Shown one piece after another: positions 16,549 to 25,106 of a DNA stretch of 64,000 nt. The notes beneath the pieces are model-generated. The model was not told where the DNA came from. It did no database searches and saw only the letters and a list, made by a program, of their open reading frames with translations. Every line of letters begins with the position of its first letter. Position 1 is the stretch's first letter. Source of the DNA: UBA3210 sp963610315 (lineage in GTDB: Bacteria > Bacillota_I > Bacilli_A > RFN20 > CAG-449); NCBI GenBank assembly GCA_963610315.1, contig CAVDMV010000002.1, positions 49,434-113,433 of the forward strand, written 5' to 3'. The position numbers and the translations under genes were made by a program.

Positions 16549-16962
16549 ATGATTAAAAATATTATTAAAGATGATAATTTTCTTTCTCTAAAAAGTGAAG
16601 ATGCTTCTTTACTAGATAAAGATATTATTACTAATTTAAAAGATACATTAATGGCTAATAAATCTAGCTGCGTTGGTATGGCTGCGAATATGATTGGCGA
16701 ATTAAAGAATATCATTGTCATCTCGATTAATGATAAACCTTTTATTTTGGTTAATCCAAAAATAATTATGACATATGGATTACCATATGTTACAAAAGAA
16801 GGATGTCTTTGTAGAACAAAACAAATCGAAACAAAAAGATATGATAAGATTAAAGTAGAATATCTAGATGAAGATTTTAAAAAGAGAATTAAAACTTTTG
16901 AAGGCTTTACTTCTCAAATCATTCAACATGAAATAGATCATACATTAGGAATAATTGTTTAA
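16549..16962 (+). CDS. Peptide deformylase-like protein
   Basis: A 137-residue protein of the deformylase fold, which removes the N-formyl group from new proteins. All three metal-site motifs are recognisable. Motif 1 is GVGMAANMIG, where classical enzymes have GxGLAAxQ. Motif 2 is EGCLC with the metal-binding Cys. Motif 3 is QHEIDHTLG with two metal-binding His and the catalytic Glu. The catalytic Gln of motif 1 appears replaced by Met. This shape is also seen in short Firmicutes paralogues of Def, so it may be a secondary enzyme rather than the housekeeping deformylase. It is translationally coupled to the preceding lipoprotein. Confidence 0.75.
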   Translation: MIKNIIKDDNFLSLKSEDASLLDKDIITNLKDTLMANKSSCVGMAANMIGELKNIIVISINDKPFILVNPKIIMTYGLPYVTKEGCLCRTKQIETKRYDKIKVEYLDEDFKKRIKTFEGFTSQIIQHEIDHTLGIIV

Positions 16963-17011
16963 AAAATAAAATTACTAAAGTATAATAAATAAGCAATTTT
17001 AGGAGGTCAAT

Positions 17012-18142
17012 ATGGGAGCGAAAGGATTTAAATTAGAAATTAAACATGTAGATAAGAATTCAAAAGCAAGATATGGTATTTTACATACTAATCATGGTGA
17101 TGTTGAATTACCAATGTTTATGCCTGTTGGCACTCTAGCGACTGTTAAAACATTATCTCCAGAAGAAGTTAAATCGCTTGGTGCAGGAGTTATTTTATCA
17201 AATACTTATCATCTTTCTTTAAGACCGGGTGAAGATATTGTCGCACGTGCTGGGGGACTTCATAAATTTATGAATTATGATGGACCAATGCTTACAGATT
17301 CCGGTGGGTTCCAAGTTTTCTCTTTATCCGATAATCGACAAATCACGGAAGAAGGAGTTACTTTTAAAAACCATTTAAATGGTTCTAAATTATTTATGTC
17401 TCCTGAAAGATCGATTGAAATAGAACAAAAATTAGGCGCGGATATTGCGATGAGCTTTGATGAATGCTGCCCATATCCTGTCACTCATGACTATATGAAG
17501 AAGTCAGTTGAAAGAACATTACGTTGGGCTAAAAGAGGTCAAATCGCGCATACTAGGGAAGACCAAGCTTTATTTGGTATTGTACAAGGTGGAGAATTTG
17601 AAGATTTAAGAAAGTTCTGCGCGGAAGAATTAGTCAAAATGGATTTTGATGGTTATTCAATTGGTGGTACATCAATTGGTGAACCTAAAGACGTCATGTA
17701 TAAAATGGTAAGTTATGCGGTTAAATATCTTCCAGATGATAAACCTAGATATTTAATGGGTGTTGGATCAGTAGATGAAATTCTTGATGGCATTGAAAAA
17801 GGTGTCGATATGTTTGATTGTGTTTTACCAACAAGAATCGCGCGTCACGGAGCTTTAATGACTTCGACTGGTAGAGTAAATATTAGAGATAGTAAATATA
17901 AAGAAGACTTTACTCCATTAGATAAAGAATGTGATTGTTATTGCTGTAAGAACTATACTAAAGCATATTTGAGACATCTTTATGTTTGTGATGAATCATT
18001 TGGTAAACGTTTATTATCAATTCACAATATTAGATTCTTAATCCATATGATGGAACAAGCACGTGAAGCGATTAAAGAAGATCGTTTTAGTGAATTTAAA
18101 AAAGCTTTCTTAGATAAATTTGGTGATGAAAGAGGATTTTAA
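17012..18142 (+). CDS. tgt: tRNA-guanine transglycosylase
   Basis: Exchanges guanine-34 of GUN-anticodon tRNAs for preQ1, the first committed step of queuosine formation on tRNA. At 376 residues it has the standard bacterial length. Visible are TDSGGFQVFSLSD with a catalytic Asp, GIVQGGEFEDLR, GGTSIGEP, DCVLPTRIARHG with the nucleophile Asp, and the zinc site CDCYCCKNYTKAYLRHL near the C-terminus. AGGAGGTC precedes the ATG. The next gene is queA, one base away, forming a tgt-queA-queH operon. Confidence 0.97.
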   Translation: MGAKGFKLEIKHVDKNSKARYGILHTNHGDVELPMFMPVGTLATVKTLSPEEVKSLGAGVILSNTYHLSLRPGEDIVARAGGLHKFMNYDGPMLTDSGGFQVFSLSDNRQITEEGVTFKNHLNGSKLFMSPERSIEIEQKLGADIAMSFDECCPYPVTHDYMKKSVERTLRWAKRGQIAHTREDQALFGIVQGGEFEDLRKFCAEELVKMDFDGYSIGGTSIGEPKDVMYKMVSYAVKYLPDDKPRYLMGVGSVDEILDGIEKGVDMFDCVLPTRIARHGALMTSTGRVNIRDSKYKEDFTPLDKECDCYCCKNYTKAYLRHLYVCDESFGKRLLSIHNIRFLIHMMEQAREAIKEDRFSEFKKAFLDKFGDERGF

Positions 18143-18143
18143 T

Positions 18144-19196
18144 ATGGAAGAAATTGATTTAATGAATATTGAAAACTACGATTATTATTTACCAGAAGAA
18201 TTAATCGCTCAAAGTCCAGCTAAAGTTAGAGATGAATCTCGTTTAATGGTTTTAAATAAAGATGAACATACCATTGAACATCATCATTTTTACGATATTG
18301 TTTCTTATCTACACGAAGGCGATGTTTTAGTTAGAAATAATTCTAAAGTTATTCCGGCTAGATTATTTGGCGTTAAAGAAGTAACTAACGCTCATGTAGA
18401 AGTTTTGCTTTTAAAAGATTTAGGTGAAGATACTTGGGAATGTTTATGCGGAAATGCTCATGTTATTAAAGTAGGTACTATCATTTCTTTTGGTAATGGC
18501 GAACTTAAAGCAGAATGCGTTGAAGTTCTCGATGAAGGCATTAGAAGATTAAAATTAATATATAATGGCATCTTATTTGAAATCTTAGATATCTTAGGCA
18601 AAATGCCTTTACCTCCATATATTAAAGCTCAATGTGCAGATAATTCACGTTATCAAACAGTATATGCAAAAGTTGAAGGAAGTGCAGCAGCTCCAACCGC
18701 GGGATTTCACTTCACTAATGAATTATTCGAAAAATTAAAAGAAAAAGGTGTAGAAGTAGTTGATGTTACTTTACACGTAGGACTTGGTACTTTTAGACCA
18801 GTTAAAGTAAATAATATCTTAGAACATCATATGCATTCTGAAGTTTATGAAATGAGTAAAGAAACGGCTGATGCCCTAAACAAAGCCAAAATTGAGGGTA
18901 GAAGAATTATTGCAATTGGAACAACTTCGACAAGAACTGTAGAAACTGTAATACAAAAATATGGTGAATTTAAAGAATGCCGTGGTGAAACAAGCATCTT
19001 TATTTATCCTGGTTATACATTTAAAGGAATCGATGCCTTAATCACTAATTTCCATTTACCTAAGTCAACTTTAATTATGTTAGTAAGCGCTCTTGCAGGA
19101 AGAGAATTTATCTTAAAAGCATATAATGAAGCAGTAAAAGAAAAATATCGTTTCTTTAGCTTTGGAGATGCAATGTTTATTTATGGTAATCGATAA
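18144..19196 (+). CDS. queA: S-adenosylmethionine:tRNA ribosyltransferase-isomerase
   Basis: Transfers and isomerises the ribosyl part of SAM onto preQ1-tRNA to give epoxyqueuosine. I start it at the ATG at 18144, preceded by AGAGGA inside the end of tgt, giving 350 residues; this yields the usual N-terminus before YDYYLPEELIAQ. Other family blocks are AAPTAGFHFTNEL, VTLHVGLGTFRPV, IGTTSTRTVE and TNFHLPKSTLIMLVSA. It overlaps the following queH by a few codons. Confidence 0.96.
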   Translation: MEEIDLMNIENYDYYLPEELIAQSPAKVRDESRLMVLNKDEHTIEHHHFYDIVSYLHEGDVLVRNNSKVIPARLFGVKEVTNAHVEVLLLKDLGEDTWECLCGNAHVIKVGTIISFGNGELKAECVEVLDEGIRRLKLIYNGILFEILDILGKMPLPPYIKAQCADNSRYQTVYAKVEGSAAAPTAGFHFTNELFEKLKEKGVEVVDVTLHVGLGTFRPVKVNNILEHHMHSEVYEMSKETADALNKAKIEGRRIIAIGTTSTRTVETVIQKYGEFKECRGETSIFIYPGYTFKGIDALITNFHLPKSTLIMLVSALAGREFILKAYNEAVKEKYRFFSFGDAMFIYGNR

Positions 19197-19857
19197 AACT
19201 AATTATATAAATTACTATAATGTATCTCTTGAAGAGATTAAGTCTTTTGGAGAACATAAACCTAGTATTGCTCTTCATGCCTGCTGCGGACCTTGCGCAT
19301 GCTTTCCTATTGAATTTATTAGTAAATATTTTTCTAGATTAACGATCATTTTTACTAATTCAAATATCTATCCTAGTGAAGAATACGAAAGAAGATTAAC
19401 TGAATTAAAGAAAGTTATTAAGATCTCAAAAGAGAAATATAATTTTGATATTGAGCTAGTAGAATTTCCTTATGATAATAAAGCTTATAATAAGATTCTT
19501 GATGAATATGGTGATCAAGATGAAGGATTAGACCGTTGTAAAAGATGTTACAGAGAAAGAATGTTACAAGCTTATACTTATGCAGACGTTCATAACTTTG
19601 ATTATTTTGCGACTGTTATGACTATCTCTAGACAAAAGAATTCTCAAGTGATGAATGAAATAGGGAAAGAACTATCTAAGAACTTTAAAACTAAATATTT
19701 TTATTCTGATTTTAAAAAGAATAATGGTCAACTACGTGCGAGTGAATTACGTAAAGAATATGATTTATACGCACAACAGTACTGCGGATGCATTTATTCT
19801 TATGCAAGATATTTAAAAAGATTAAAAGAGAAGGAAGAACAAAATGGAGATAAATAA
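19183..19857 (+). CDS. queH: Epoxyqueuosine reductase QueH
   Basis: Catalyses the last step of queuosine synthesis, reducing epoxyqueuosine. It is the iron-sulfur, non-cobalamin alternative to QueG. The DUF208 family pattern is clear: HACCGPCACFP near the N-terminus, DRCKRCYRERM in the middle, and YCGCIYS near the C-terminus. These Cys pairs bind the cluster and metal. The exact start is uncertain: ATG at 19183 or 19168, both inside queA. With tgt and queA it completes the route from imported preQ1 to queuosine. I see no queC, queD or queE here, so preQ1 salvage is plausible but unproven. Confidence 0.92.
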   Translation: MVIDKTNYINYYNVSLEEIKSFGEHKPSIALHACCGPCACFPIEFISKYFSRLTIIFTNSNIYPSEEYERRLTELKKVIKISKEKYNFDIELVEFPYDNKAYNKILDEYGDQDEGLDRCKRCYRERMLQAYTYADVHNFDYFATVMTISRQKNSQVMNEIGKELSKNFKTKYFYSDFKKNNGQLRASELRKEYDLYAQQYCGCIYSYARYLKRLKEKEEQNGDK

Positions 19858-20503
19858 GATATTAGAATTATTTTCTTCTAAAACTAAATTAGAAGAAATT
19901 GATTTAAAGAACAAAGCTTCTTATAAAGTAGGACCAATTAAAGTACATTTTAGAAAATTTAAATTAGATGAATTTACTTCTTTATCAATCTTAGAAGGTA
20001 AAGGAATGTTCGGTTTAATAAAAATTAATACAGTTGTTTTAACTTCGTCTTTTAAAGATATTCCTTTATTCTCTTATGACTATATGAGCATGATGGGTAA
20101 GAAATATTATCTATATGAAATGTATGATACCTTTGTAGGAAATAAGAAAGATTATTCTACCTATATTGCTTCTTCTAATCCGATAAAAGATATTAAAGAC
20201 TATAAGCCTAATGAAAGTGAAATGGATAAATATTTACTTAGTGAAACAATAAGAAAGAATCCTCATACTAAAGAAGAAATAAAACTTCTAGATGAACAAA
20301 CTGAACGCTTTATTTATCTAACGATTGAAGAATATTTATCATCTAATGAAGTAAATATTGAAGATAAACATAATAAAAATGCAAAATATGTTCATGATTT
20401 ATTAACTTATGGCGGAGTTTCTACTGATTTATTTACTAAAAAACTCGGTTTAGAGACGACTACAGAGATATATGAACGCATATTATTTGGGATAAAAGAC
20501 TAA
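19844..20503 (+). CDS. Conserved-looking protein of unknown function, queuosine operon
   Basis: A 219-residue soluble protein, overlapping the queH end by 14 bases and so translationally coupled to it; GAAGGAAGAAC serves as ribosome site. It has no signal peptide, no membrane segment and no cysteine pair. A central FSYDYMSMMGKKYYLYEMYDTF segment is the most distinctive part, shown here only to aid recognition. The C-terminal third is rich in Glu, Lys and Thr. I do not recognise the family. Its place in the operon suggests, but does not prove, a link to tRNA modification. Confidence 0.6.
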   Translation: MEINKILELFSSKTKLEEIDLKNKASYKVGPIKVHFRKFKLDEFTSLSILEGKGMFGLIKINTVVLTSSFKDIPLFSYDYMSMMGKKYYLYEMYDTFVGNKKDYSTYIASSNPIKDIKDYKPNESEMDKYLLSETIRKNPHTKEEIKLLDEQTERFIYLTIEEYLSSNEVNIEDKHNKNAKYVHDLLTYGGVSTDLFTKKLGLETTTEIYERILFGIKD

Positions 20504-20506
20504 AAA

Positions 20507-20556
20507 AATGACCGAAAATGAGTAAAAAGAACACTCATTGTAGGCCATTTTTTCTT
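20507..20556 (+). terminator. Long intrinsic terminator after the queuosine operon
   Basis: AATGACC..AATGAGT pairs with ACTCATT..GGCCATT, an interrupted stem with an inner 7 bp helix, followed by TTTTTTC. The gene-free stretch 20504-20872 holds this terminator, an AT-only dyad at 20612-20646, the S10 promoter and the S10 leader. Confidence 0.75.
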
Positions 20557-20693
20557 TTGCCGAATTTATGAAACGCCTATAAATGTTGTCAATTAAATGA
20601 TAAAAAAGTAACGATATATATAATATATATAATATATTATGTATCGAAAAATTTAATTATTTAAAAAACGCATAAAATATTTGAAAAAAATTG

Positions 20694-20722
20694 TTGACAT
20701 ATATAAAGCCTTAGAGTAGAAT
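20694..20722 (+). promoter_or_regulatory. Promoter of the S10-spc-alpha ribosomal operon
   Basis: A consensus TTGACA and TAGAAT with exactly 17 bases between them. I find no comparable promoter or internal terminator in the next 14 kb, so it probably drives the whole cluster to the hairpin at 35321. Confidence 0.9.
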
Positions 20723-20728
20723 TTAGGG

Positions 20729-20860
20729 GCTAGTCTTTTAAAGATTAACCGCGTTGAAGTGGGAGATTGCTGAACGCCGACAGCCGTTGTCAGCCGCAAC
20801 GAAACTTCGAAATTCAGGTAACTCACATGAAGCGGAAGTCTAACAACGATCTAGACAAGA
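20729..20860 (+). ncRNA. Structured S10 operon leader, candidate ribosomal-protein autoregulatory RNA
   Basis: The roughly 140-base leader is markedly richer in G and C than its surroundings and has several possible helices. These are GACA/TGTC around 20780-20792, CCGC (20749) with GCGG (20831), and GTCTA/TAGAC (20838/20852) next to the ribosome binding site. CGTTG (20752) with CAACG (20797) competes with GAAGT (20756) with ACTTC (20804). In other bacteria the S10 leader is the target of L4 feedback, and L4 is encoded here as rplD. Membership of a known leader family is not established by eye. Confidence 0.6.
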
Positions 20861-20872
20861 AGGAGATTAAAA

Positions 20873-21181
20873 ATGGCAAAAAGCAAAAAAATCAGAATTC
20901 GCTTACAAGCTTATGATCACAAAGTATTAGACGTTTCTGTCAACAAGATCATCACAGCAGCGAAGGACACAGGAGCAACAGTTGTAGGACCTATTCCTCT
21001 ACCAACAGAGAAACAAGTTTATACAATCTTACGTGCAGTTCACAAATACAAAGATGCTCGCGAACAATTCGAAATTAGAACTCACAAAAGAATTATCGAT
21101 ATCGTTAATCCAACAAAACAAACAATTGATGCATTAACACACATGGATCTTCCAGCTGGTGTTGACATCGAACTTAAGTAG
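20873..21181 (+). CDS. rpsJ: 30S ribosomal protein S10
   Basis: Small-subunit head protein, also NusE in transcription antitermination. The 102 residues match the family. KIRIRLQAYDHKVLDVSVNK at the start, GPIPLPTEKQVYTILRA, FEIRTHKRIIDI and the end MDLPAGVDIELK are the standard blocks. It opens the ribosomal cluster after a 150-base structured leader; AAGGAG precedes the ATG. Confidence 0.99.
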   Translation: MAKSKKIRIRLQAYDHKVLDVSVNKIITAAKDTGATVVGPIPLPTEKQVYTILRAVHKYKDAREQFEIRTHKRIIDIVNPTKQTIDALTHMDLPAGVDIELK

Positions 21182-21201
21182 GAAGGAGACAGGAGACCAA
21201 T

Positions 21202-21915
21202 ATGAAATCAATTTTAGGTAGAAAAATGGGTATGACTCAAGTATTCGCTGAAGATGGCACAATGTACCCTGTCACAGTAGTTGAAGTATTACCAAACGTT
21301 GTATTACAAGTTAAGACAACTGAAACAGACGACTACAATGCAATCCAAGTCGGATACGAAGATAAGAAGGAAAATCGCTGCAACAAAGCAGAATTAGGAA
21401 TTTTCAAAAAAGCAGGTGTTTCACCAAAATATGAAATTGCTGAATTAAAAGGCGACGAAATGATGTCTTATGCAGTAGGTTCAGAAATCAAATGTGACAT
21501 TTTCCAAGCAGGAGATGTAGTTGATGTAACTGGAACTTCAAAAGGTAAAGGCTTCAGCGGTGCAATCAAGAGATGGCACTTCACAATCGGTCCTAAAGGT
21601 CATGGTTCAGGATACCATAGAGGTTCAGGATCTTTCGCAACAAACGGTCGTTATAACCGTGGCGTTATGAAAGGTAAGAAAATGCCAGGACATGCAGGTA
21701 ACAAACAAGCAACAATTTCAAATTTAACAATCGTTGCAGTTGATACAGTTAACAATGCAATCTTAGTAAAAGGCGCAATCCCAGGACCTAAGAAATCAAT
21801 GGTAACAATCAAAACAGCGGTTAAAGTTCAAAGAACAAAACCAGTAGTTAAGCCATTAGTTAATTACACTCCAGCAGTTGCTGAAGTTGTTAACGAAAGC
21901 GGAGAGGATAAATAA
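21202..21915 (+). CDS. rplC: 50S ribosomal protein L3
   Basis: Primary 23S-binding protein whose long loop reaches the peptidyl-transferase centre. It begins MKSILGRKMGMTQVF and contains GTSKGKGFSGAIKRWHF and GSGYHRGSGSFATNGRYNRG, the loop region. At 237 residues it exceeds the usual 205-215 through a C-terminal tail rich in Val, Pro and Lys (about the last 30 residues). GGAAGGAG precedes the ATG. Confidence 0.99.
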   Translation: MKSILGRKMGMTQVFAEDGTMYPVTVVEVLPNVVLQVKTTETDDYNAIQVGYEDKKENRCNKAELGIFKKAGVSPKYEIAELKGDEMMSYAVGSEIKCDIFQAGDVVDVTGTSKGKGFSGAIKRWHFTIGPKGHGSGYHRGSGSFATNGRYNRGVMKGKKMPGHAGNKQATISNLTIVAVDTVNNAILVKGAIPGPKKSMVTIKTAVKVQRTKPVVKPLVNYTPAVAEVVNESGEDK

Positions 21916-21917
21916 GT

Positions 21918-22556
21918 ATGGCAACAAAAAACATTACATTAAAAGTTGTTAACCAATTAGGCGAAGACAAAGGCAATGTTAAAGTTAGCGTAGACGTCTT
22001 CGGAATTGACGCTAATAACCAAGCTATGTTCAATGCAGTACAAGTTTATCAAGCAAATATGAGACAAGCTACTGCTAAAACATTAAACCGTTCTGAAGTT
22101 TCTGGTGGTGGTAAAAAACCATGGAGACAAAAAGGTACAGGTAGAGCAAGAGCTGGTTCTTCACGTTCACCAATTTGGAGAAAAGGTGGAGTTGTATTTG
22201 GTCCAAGAGGAAATCAAAACTTCAAACTTGCTCAAAACAAAAAGGAACACGCTTTAGCGTTAAAATCAGCATTATCAATTAAAGCTGCATCAAACGATAT
22301 CATCGTTATTGATACACTTAGCTTCGAAGTACCATCTACAAAAGAAGGTGCAAAAGTATTAGCTAATGTTAATGCAAAAGCAAAATCATTAATCGTTATC
22401 AACGATGAAAATGATAACTTAGTTGCATCTGTAAGAAATATCCCAGGTGTAATCATCGTAAAAGCTAATAATTTAAGTGTTTATGACATCTTAAATACAA
22501 ATAGCGTTATCTTCACAAAAGACGCAATCGAATCAGTAGAAGGAGGACTTAAATAA
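21918..22556 (+). CDS. rplD: 50S ribosomal protein L4
   Basis: Early-assembly protein lining the exit tunnel, and in E. coli the repressor of its own S10 operon. NRSEVSGGGKKPWRQKGTGR, followed by ARAGSSRSPIWRKGGVVFGP, is the tunnel-loop signature. The 212 residues are normal. It starts two bases after rplC, and its TAA stop shares the A with the ATG of rplW (TAATG), so translation is coupled. The structured leader upstream of rpsJ makes L4 feedback a reasonable hypothesis here. Confidence 0.99.
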   Translation: MATKNITLKVVNQLGEDKGNVKVSVDVFGIDANNQAMFNAVQVYQANMRQATAKTLNRSEVSGGGKKPWRQKGTGRARAGSSRSPIWRKGGVVFGPRGNQNFKLAQNKKEHALALKSALSIKAASNDIIVIDTLSFEVPSTKEGAKVLANVNAKAKSLIVINDENDNLVASVRNIPGVIIVKANNLSVYDILNTNSVIFTKDAIESVEGGLK

Positions 22557-22891
22557 TGGCAAAGAAAAAAGAAGCAGTTGCTGAAAGAAAATTCGCAGCT
22601 CCACAAATCAACAGCTTTGATATTATCTTAGCTCCAATTGTTACTGAAAAAACAATGAAGCAACAACAAGAAGAAAACAAAATCACATTAAAAGTTGCTA
22701 AAAATGCTAACAAAGCACAAATCAAAATTGCAGTCCAAGAAATCTTCAACGTTAAAGTTGATGATGTAAAGATTATCAATGTACTCCCTAAGGCAAAGAG
22801 AGTAGGCCGTTACGAAGGAAAAGTCGGCGGTTACAAGAAAGCAGTTGTTACAATTAACGCTGCTGACAAAATTAATGTAGTTAATGAATAA
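22556..22891 (+). CDS. rplW: 50S ribosomal protein L23
   Basis: Protein at the tunnel exit that docks trigger factor and the signal recognition particle. The core begins at IILAPIVTEKTM (about residue 24) and continues with KVAKNANKAQIKIAVQEIF and VDDVKIINV. The N-terminal 20 residues before the core, rich in Lys, Glu and Ala, are longer than in most L23 proteins. The core ends with KVGGYKKAVVTI. Confidence 0.98.
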   Translation: MAKKKEAVAERKFAAPQINSFDIILAPIVTEKTMKQQQEENKITLKVAKNANKAQIKIAVQEIFNVKVDDVKIINVLPKAKRVGRYEGKVGGYKKAVVTINAADKINVVNE

Positions 22892-22923
22892 GGCTAAGGC
22901 CGAATATAGGAGAAAATAAAAAT

Positions 22924-23766
22924 ATGCCAATTAAAAGTTATAAACCAACGACTCCAAGCCGTCGTGCTATGACTCAATCAACATTTAGCGAAATTACAAC
23001 AGCTACTCCTGAAAAAAGTTTATTAGTTTCTATTAAGAAAACTGGTGGACGTAATAACACTGGTGCTATCACATGCCGTCACATCGGCGGTGGTAACAAA
23101 AGAAAATACCGTGTTATTGATTTCAAGAGAAATAAAGATGGAATCGTAGGAACAGTCGCAACAGTCGAATATGATCCAAATAGAAACGCAAACATATGCT
23201 TAATCAATTATGCTGATGGTGAAAAGAGATATATCTTAGCACCTCAAGGCTTAAAAGTCGGAGACAAAATTGAATCTGGCGAAGCATGTGATATTAAAGT
23301 AGGTAATGCAATGCCTCTTGCAAATATCCCAGAAGGTACATTCGTACACAACGTCGAACTTCAACCATTAAAAGGTGGCCAAATGTGTAGAGCTGCTGGT
23401 ACATCTGCTCAAGTTTTAGGTAGTGAAGGCAAATACACAACATTACGTTTAGCTTCAGGCGAAGTTAGAAAAGTATTATCAGCTTGCCGTGCTACAATCG
23501 GTGTAGTCGGTAACGAAGATTGGAACTTAATCAACTTTGGTAAAGCTGGTAAAAATAGATGGTATGGCGTAAGACCAACAGTCAGAGGTTCTGTTATGAA
23601 CCCTAACGATCACCCACACGGTGGTGGTGAAGGTAAATGTCCAGTCGGTCGTGATGCACCAAGAACACCTTGGGGTAAACGTGCAATGGGCGTTAAGACA
23701 AGAAAGTCCAAAAAAGCTTCAAGCAAATTAATTGTAAGAAGAGCTAATGGCGGTAAAGCATTATAG
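22924..23766 (+). CDS. rplB: 50S ribosomal protein L2
   Basis: Large-subunit core protein required for peptidyl-transferase activity and subunit joining. The 280 residues contain GGRNNTGAITCRHIGGGNKR, YDPNRNANICLINYADGEKR and the C-terminal GVRPTVRGSVMNPNDHPHGG with the conserved His. The family's N-terminal MPIKSYKPTTPSRRAM is intact. AGGAGAAAATAAAAAT precedes the ATG. Confidence 0.99.
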   Translation: MPIKSYKPTTPSRRAMTQSTFSEITTATPEKSLLVSIKKTGGRNNTGAITCRHIGGGNKRKYRVIDFKRNKDGIVGTVATVEYDPNRNANICLINYADGEKRYILAPQGLKVGDKIESGEACDIKVGNAMPLANIPEGTFVHNVELQPLKGGQMCRAAGTSAQVLGSEGKYTTLRLASGEVRKVLSACRATIGVVGNEDWNLINFGKAGKNRWYGVRPTVRGSVMNPNDHPHGGGEGKCPVGRDAPRTPWGKRAMGVKTRKSKKASSKLIVRRANGGKAL

Positions 23767-23784
23767 GAAAGGAGTAAATGAATT

Positions 23785-24069
23785 ATGGCACGTAGTTTAA
23801 AGAAGGGTCCATTCTGCGACGAACACTTAATGAAGAAAGTCGAAGCATTAAATGCGGCTCACAAAAAAGAATTAATTAAAACATGGTCAAGAAGATCAAC
23901 AATTTTCCCAGCATTCATTGAACATTCTTTCGCAGTATATAATGGTCATGAATTTATCACTGTCTATGTTACAGAAGATATGGTCGGACACAAATTAGGT
24001 GAATTTGCTCCAACTAGAACATTCAAAGGTCATAGCGGTAACAATGCTGAAGATAGAGCAGCTAAGTAG
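23785..24069 (+). CDS. rpsS: 30S ribosomal protein S19
   Basis: Head protein that contacts S13 and 16S rRNA. MARSLKKGPFCDEHLMKKVE at the start and the later WSRRSTIFPAF, VGHKLGEFAPTRTFKGH are diagnostic. The 94 residues are normal. AAAGGAG precedes the ATG at a standard distance, and rplV follows ten bases after the stop. Confidence 0.99.
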   Translation: MARSLKKGPFCDEHLMKKVEALNAAHKKELIKTWSRRSTIFPAFIEHSFAVYNGHEFITVYVTEDMVGHKLGEFAPTRTFKGHSGNNAEDRAAK

Positions 24070-24079
24070 GAGGTAAGAC

Positions 24080-24412
24080 ATGGAAGCAACAGCAAAAGTA
24101 ACTGGAGTCCGTATCACTCCTAGAAAAGTACAATTAGTAATTGATTTAGTTAGAGGAAAATCAGTTGCAGATGCATTAGGCATCTTAGCTAACTTAAACA
24201 AATCAAGTTCACCAGTTGTCGCAAAATTAATCGCATCAGCAGCAGCAAATGCTGTTAACAATAACAAGATGGATGAATCTAAACTCTATGTTAAGACAAT
24301 CTATGCAAATGAAGGTCCAAGACTAAAGAGATATATGCCAAGAGCTAAAGGTTCTGCAGATACATACGTCAAGAGAACAAGCCACATCACTGTAGTGGTT
24401 GCAGAAAGATAG
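24080..24412 (+). CDS. rplV: 50S ribosomal protein L22
   Basis: Tunnel-wall protein whose beta-hairpin forms the constriction with L4. VRITPRKVQLVIDLVRGK and the hairpin LKRYMPRAKGSADTYVKRTS are recognisable, the latter at residues 84-103. This is the site where macrolide-resistance changes occur in other species; nothing abnormal is evident. The 110 residues match the family. Confidence 0.99.
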   Translation: MEATAKVTGVRITPRKVQLVIDLVRGKSVADALGILANLNKSSSPVVAKLIASAAANAVNNNKMDESKLYVKTIYANEGPRLKRYMPRAKGSADTYVKRTSHITVVVAER

Positions 24413-24425
24413 GAGGAAGAACTAA

Positions 24426-25100
24426 ATGGGTCAAAAAGTTAATCCAGTTGGAATGAGAATCGGCATTAGCCGTGATTGGAATTCTAGATGGTTCGCAAAT
24501 AAAAAAGATTTCGCAGATTTCTTAAACGAAGACTACAAAATCAGAACTTATCTTTCAAAATCTTTAAAAGATGCATTAGTTTCACATATTGAAATTGAAA
24601 GAAAGAAAGACCACGATACAGTCGTTTCTATCTTTACAGCTCGCCCAGGTGTTGTACTTGGACAAGATGGTGCAAACGTTAAAGCATTACAAGCAAAAGT
24701 ATCAAAAATGGTTTCAACAGGTAATGTTAAATTATCAGTAGTCGAAATCAAAAACCCAAGTTTAGATGCAAACATTGTCGCTCAAGACATGGCTGCTCAA
24801 CTTGAAGCAAGAGCATCTTTTAGAAATGTTCAAAAGAAAGCAATTCAAAGAGTTATGAAGGCTGGCGCATTAGGTGTTAAGACTTCAATCTCTGGTCGTT
24901 TAGCAGGTGCAGATATCGCTCGTGCTGAAGGATATAAAGAAGGTGTAGTTTCACTTCATACATTAAGAATGGACGTTGACTACGCTTTAGCAGAAGCTTC
25001 AACTACATATGGTAAATTAGGCTGCAAAGTCTGGATCTGCCGTGGTTTAAGCAAAAATTTCCAAAAAGCTGAAAAACCAGTTGCAAAGAAAGGAGAATAG
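24426..25100 (+). CDS. rpsC: 30S ribosomal protein S3
   Basis: mRNA-entry protein with a KH domain. MGQKVNPVGMRIGISRDWNS opens the chain. RPGVVLGQDGANVKAL is the KH-loop, and VKTSISGRLAGADIARAEGY lies in the C-terminal domain. The 224 residues are standard. It lies 14 bases after rplV behind AGGAGGAAGA and six bases before rplP. Confidence 0.99.
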   Translation: MGQKVNPVGMRIGISRDWNSRWFANKKDFADFLNEDYKIRTYLSKSLKDALVSHIEIERKKDHDTVVSIFTARPGVVLGQDGANVKALQAKVSKMVSTGNVKLSVVEIKNPSLDANIVAQDMAAQLEARASFRNVQKKAIQRVMKAGALGVKTSISGRLAGADIARAEGYKEGVVSLHTLRMDVDYALAEASTTYGKLGCKVWICRGLSKNFQKAEKPVAKKGE

Positions 25101-25106
25101 TTAACT

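Noticed and set aside
20612..20646. AT-only dyad CGATA..TATCG between the queuosine operon and S10
   Set aside because: Almost pure A and T; expected by chance in this composition and not clearly a terminator or operator.
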